From: Ruegeria aquimaris
Lineage (GTDB): Bacteria > Pseudomonadota > Alphaproteobacteria > Rhodobacterales > Rhodobacteraceae
Length of the DNA: 64,000 nt
Assembly (NCBI RefSeq): GCF_025751555.1
Contig: NZ_JAOWLB010000011.1
Coordinates: forward strand, 1 to 64,000
Reading direction: 5' to 3'
In this document: positions 62,728 through 64,000 of the stretch, piece after piece
How positions within the stretch are numbered: the first letter of the stretch is position 1
Layout of the letters: each line of letters begins with the position of its first letter
Position numbers and translations under genes: made by a program
The notes under the pieces: model-generated
Told to the model about the DNA's origin: nothing
Database searches by the model: none
The model's input: only the letters and a program-made list of their open reading frames with translations

Positions 62728-63423
62728 TCAGGCAAAGCCGAAGCGCATGGCGCCCGCCGCTGCGAGTTCGTCATCCAGTGCGCTGGAGGTGAGCAGGTCG
62801 AGAACGGCGGTGGCACCGCGGCCGGGTGAGGCGCTGAGGAAGATCGACATGTCGATGTCGGTGCCGAAGTCGCGGGGAAAGACCGCAGCGGGGGCGATGC
62901 CGGGGGTCGACAGAATCGTCGACAGTGGTGCCACGGCCAGTTCGGTGTCCCCTGCCGCGACCGAAGCGACCGGTTCGCCGCCGCCCATCGGGCGGCTTTT
63001 CGGGCGTAGGGTGTCCGACAGCCCCAGCCGCGCGACCGCATCCAAGAAGATGCGGCCGCTGGTGCCCGCGCCGGTATAGGCGATGCTGTCCGCCCGCCGG
63101 AAAAGATCGGCGATCTCGAGCGCGTCCCGGAGAGGCTCTGCCTTGGCGCCCGACCGGCAGCCGACCGCAAGCGGCACCCGGCCAAAGGGCCGGTGCGTGG
63201 TAGCGTCGACATGGCGGCTGGCGATCAGGGCGGGGACGTATTCGGGATTGGTCAGCCCGATGTCGAAGGCTTCGCCAGCGGCGATGCGTTGGGGTATCCG
63301 GGGGTTGAGGTCGATGATCTGTGTCACCGGTCGGCCCGCTGCCGCGTCGAGACGGGGGCCAAGGCGCGCCATGATGCCCCGGATCGCCGTCGGCACGAAA
63401 ATGTGCAAATCCGCTGTTGTCAT
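62728..63423 (-). CDS. Binding-protein-like (ModA/SBP_bac_11 type) protein
   Basis: A 231-residue protein resembling the extracellular molybdate-type binding proteins: FDIGLTNPEYVPALIASRHVD, YTGAGTSGRIFLDAVARLGL and TELAVAPLSTILSTPGI. It begins directly with the first beta strand (DLHIFVPTAIRG), without signal peptide or lipobox. No transporter genes are beside it. It may be a cytoplasmic or membrane-associated sensor, or use a signal peptide I did not detect. Its substrate is unknown. Confidence 0.75.
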   Translation of the reverse strand: MTTADLHIFVPTAIRGIMARLGPRLDAAAGRPVTQIIDLNPRIPQRIAAGEAFDIGLTNPEYVPALIASRHVDATTHRPFGRVPLAVGCRSGAKAEPLRDALEIADLFRRADSIAYTGAGTSGRIFLDAVARLGLSDTLRPKSRPMGGGEPVASVAAGDTELAVAPLSTILSTPGIAPAAVFPRDFGTDIDMSIFLSASPGRGATAVLDLLTSSALDDELAAAGAMRFGFA

Positions 63424-63483
63424 GTCCCGGCCCTCGTGGTGACCCGCCCTTTGGGGCAGAGTACCGGCCTTTGGGAAGCCGGG

Positions 63484-64000
63484 CTAGAGATCCTTGCGGG
63501 CGCGCATCGCGGCCGAGATGGTGCCGTCGTCGAGATAGTCGAGCTCGCCGCCAATGGGCACACCCTGTGCCAGCGAGGTCAGCCGGACGCGGCCGCCCAA
63601 CTGATCGGCGATGTAATGGGCGGTGGTCTGGCCGTCGATGGTGGCGTTGAGGGCCAGGATCACCTCGGTGATCGCCTCGGTGGTGATGCGGTCGGCCAGG
63701 CGGGGAATGCGCAGTTCCTCGGGACCGACGCCGTCCAACGCCGACAGGGTGCCGCCCAGCACGTGATAGCGGCCCTTGAACACGCCCGAGCGTTCCATCG
63801 CCCAGAGATCGGCCACATCCTCGACCACGCAGAGCTCGCCGGTGGCGCGGCGCTCGTCGGTGCAGATGTCGCAGACATCCGAGGTGCCGATATTGCCGCA
63901 ATTGAGGCATTCGCGCGCGGTGGCGGCGACCCGTGTCATCAGCTCGGCCAGCGGGGTCAGGAGCAGCGCGCGCTTGCGGATCAGGTGCAGCACCGCGCGC
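63484..64000 (-). CDS. recR: Recombination protein RecR (5' end cut by window)
   Basis: The visible 172 residues are the C-terminal part of RecR; the true start lies beyond 64000. Motifs are the zinc finger [16 protein letters not shown] and the Toprim domain with [17 protein letters not shown] and a downstream acidic segment. RecR works with RecO and RecF in recombinational repair. RecR is usually near dnaX and a YbaB gene, but here dnaX lies about 20 kb away. Confidence 0.93.
   Translation of the reverse strand, partial: RAVLHLIRKRALLLTPLAELMTRVAATARECLNCGNIGTSDVCDICTDERRATGELCVVEDVADLWAMERSGVFKGRYHVLGGTLSALDGVGPEELRIPRLADRITTEAITEVILALNATIDGQTTAHYIADQLGGRVRLTSLAQGVPIGGELDYLDDGTISAAMRARKDL

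Noticed and set aside
1-64000. CRISPR array, prophage genes or rRNA operon
   Set aside because: No regular repeat-spacer pattern, phage structural genes or rRNA sequence were seen; the mobile content is limited to the first 5 kb.

Overview
The window looks like chromosomal DNA of a marine alphaproteobacterium of the Roseobacter group (Rhodobacteraceae), most likely a Ruegeria close to R. pomeroyi. Evidence: high GC, many ATGA/GTGA/TGATG gene overlaps, a cobalamin riboswitch, the TrcR (DUF1013) regulator, Amt/GlnK, and above all the order tauR-xsc-pta-soeABC, which is the sulfonate/sulfite arrangement known from Ruegeria. No rRNA, tRNA or CRISPR array was recognised.

Region 1 (1-4925) is accessory and partly decayed. 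It has a single-chain DUF262/HNH protein of GmrSD type, a DUF4102 (P4-type) tyrosine integrase, a fragment of a YqaA-family membrane protein, a DUF411 metal-binding protein, and the 3' remnant of an IS3-family transposase carrying two in-frame stops. Region 2 (4926-14059) is a peptide-use operon: an M81/MlrC metallopeptidase, a complete family-5 ABC importer (binding protein, two permeases, fused double ATPase) and two M20 amidohydrolases/peptidases. Region 3 (14069-22893) holds ammonium uptake and its PII protein (glnK-amt), a class A penicillin-binding protein, the MlaA/MlaC lipid-transport pair, and a type I secretion ABC transporter with its membrane-fusion protein.

Region 4 (22968-38997) is mainly core housekeeping: RidA, glycerophosphodiesterase, pterin dehydratase, a divergent MerR/MFS pair with a long-spacer MerR promoter, peroxiredoxin, ferredoxin reductase, rsmD, HAD phosphatase, map, sfsA, an SDR/TetR divergent pair with two matching operators, a tightly overlapped four-gene run (CinA-like, GNAT, CMD peroxidase, OmpA), and a hydrolase/TetR pair with two palindromic operators. 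Region 5 (39108-49460) has a cobalamin riboswitch before a small DUF1636-like gene, a PTP-type phosphatase, an RTX calcium-binding protein, dnaX, MnmD divergent from an MnmC2-like oxidoreductase, a DMT exporter overlapping a lytic transglycosylase at its 3' end, and dapA.

Region 6 (49521-58589) is the sulfonate module. Xsc splits sulfoacetaldehyde into acetyl phosphate and sulfite, Pta makes acetyl-CoA, SoeABC oxidises the sulfite to sulfate at the cytoplasmic face of the membrane, and TauR (MocR type) regulates, probably through direct repeats upstream of its own gene. Region 7 (58693-64000) contains an ArsR/ArsP-like permease pair, trcR, a T2 ribonuclease, a conserved small secreted protein interrupted by an amber codon, an orphan binding-protein-like gene without signal peptide, and the 3' part of recR, cut by the window end.

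I did not find a clear new multi-gene system. The best leads are the decayed island with the DUF262/HNH protein, the riboswitch-controlled DUF1636-like gene, the MerR regulator that combines a CueR-like Cys pair with a SoxR-like operator, and the amber-interrupted gene.
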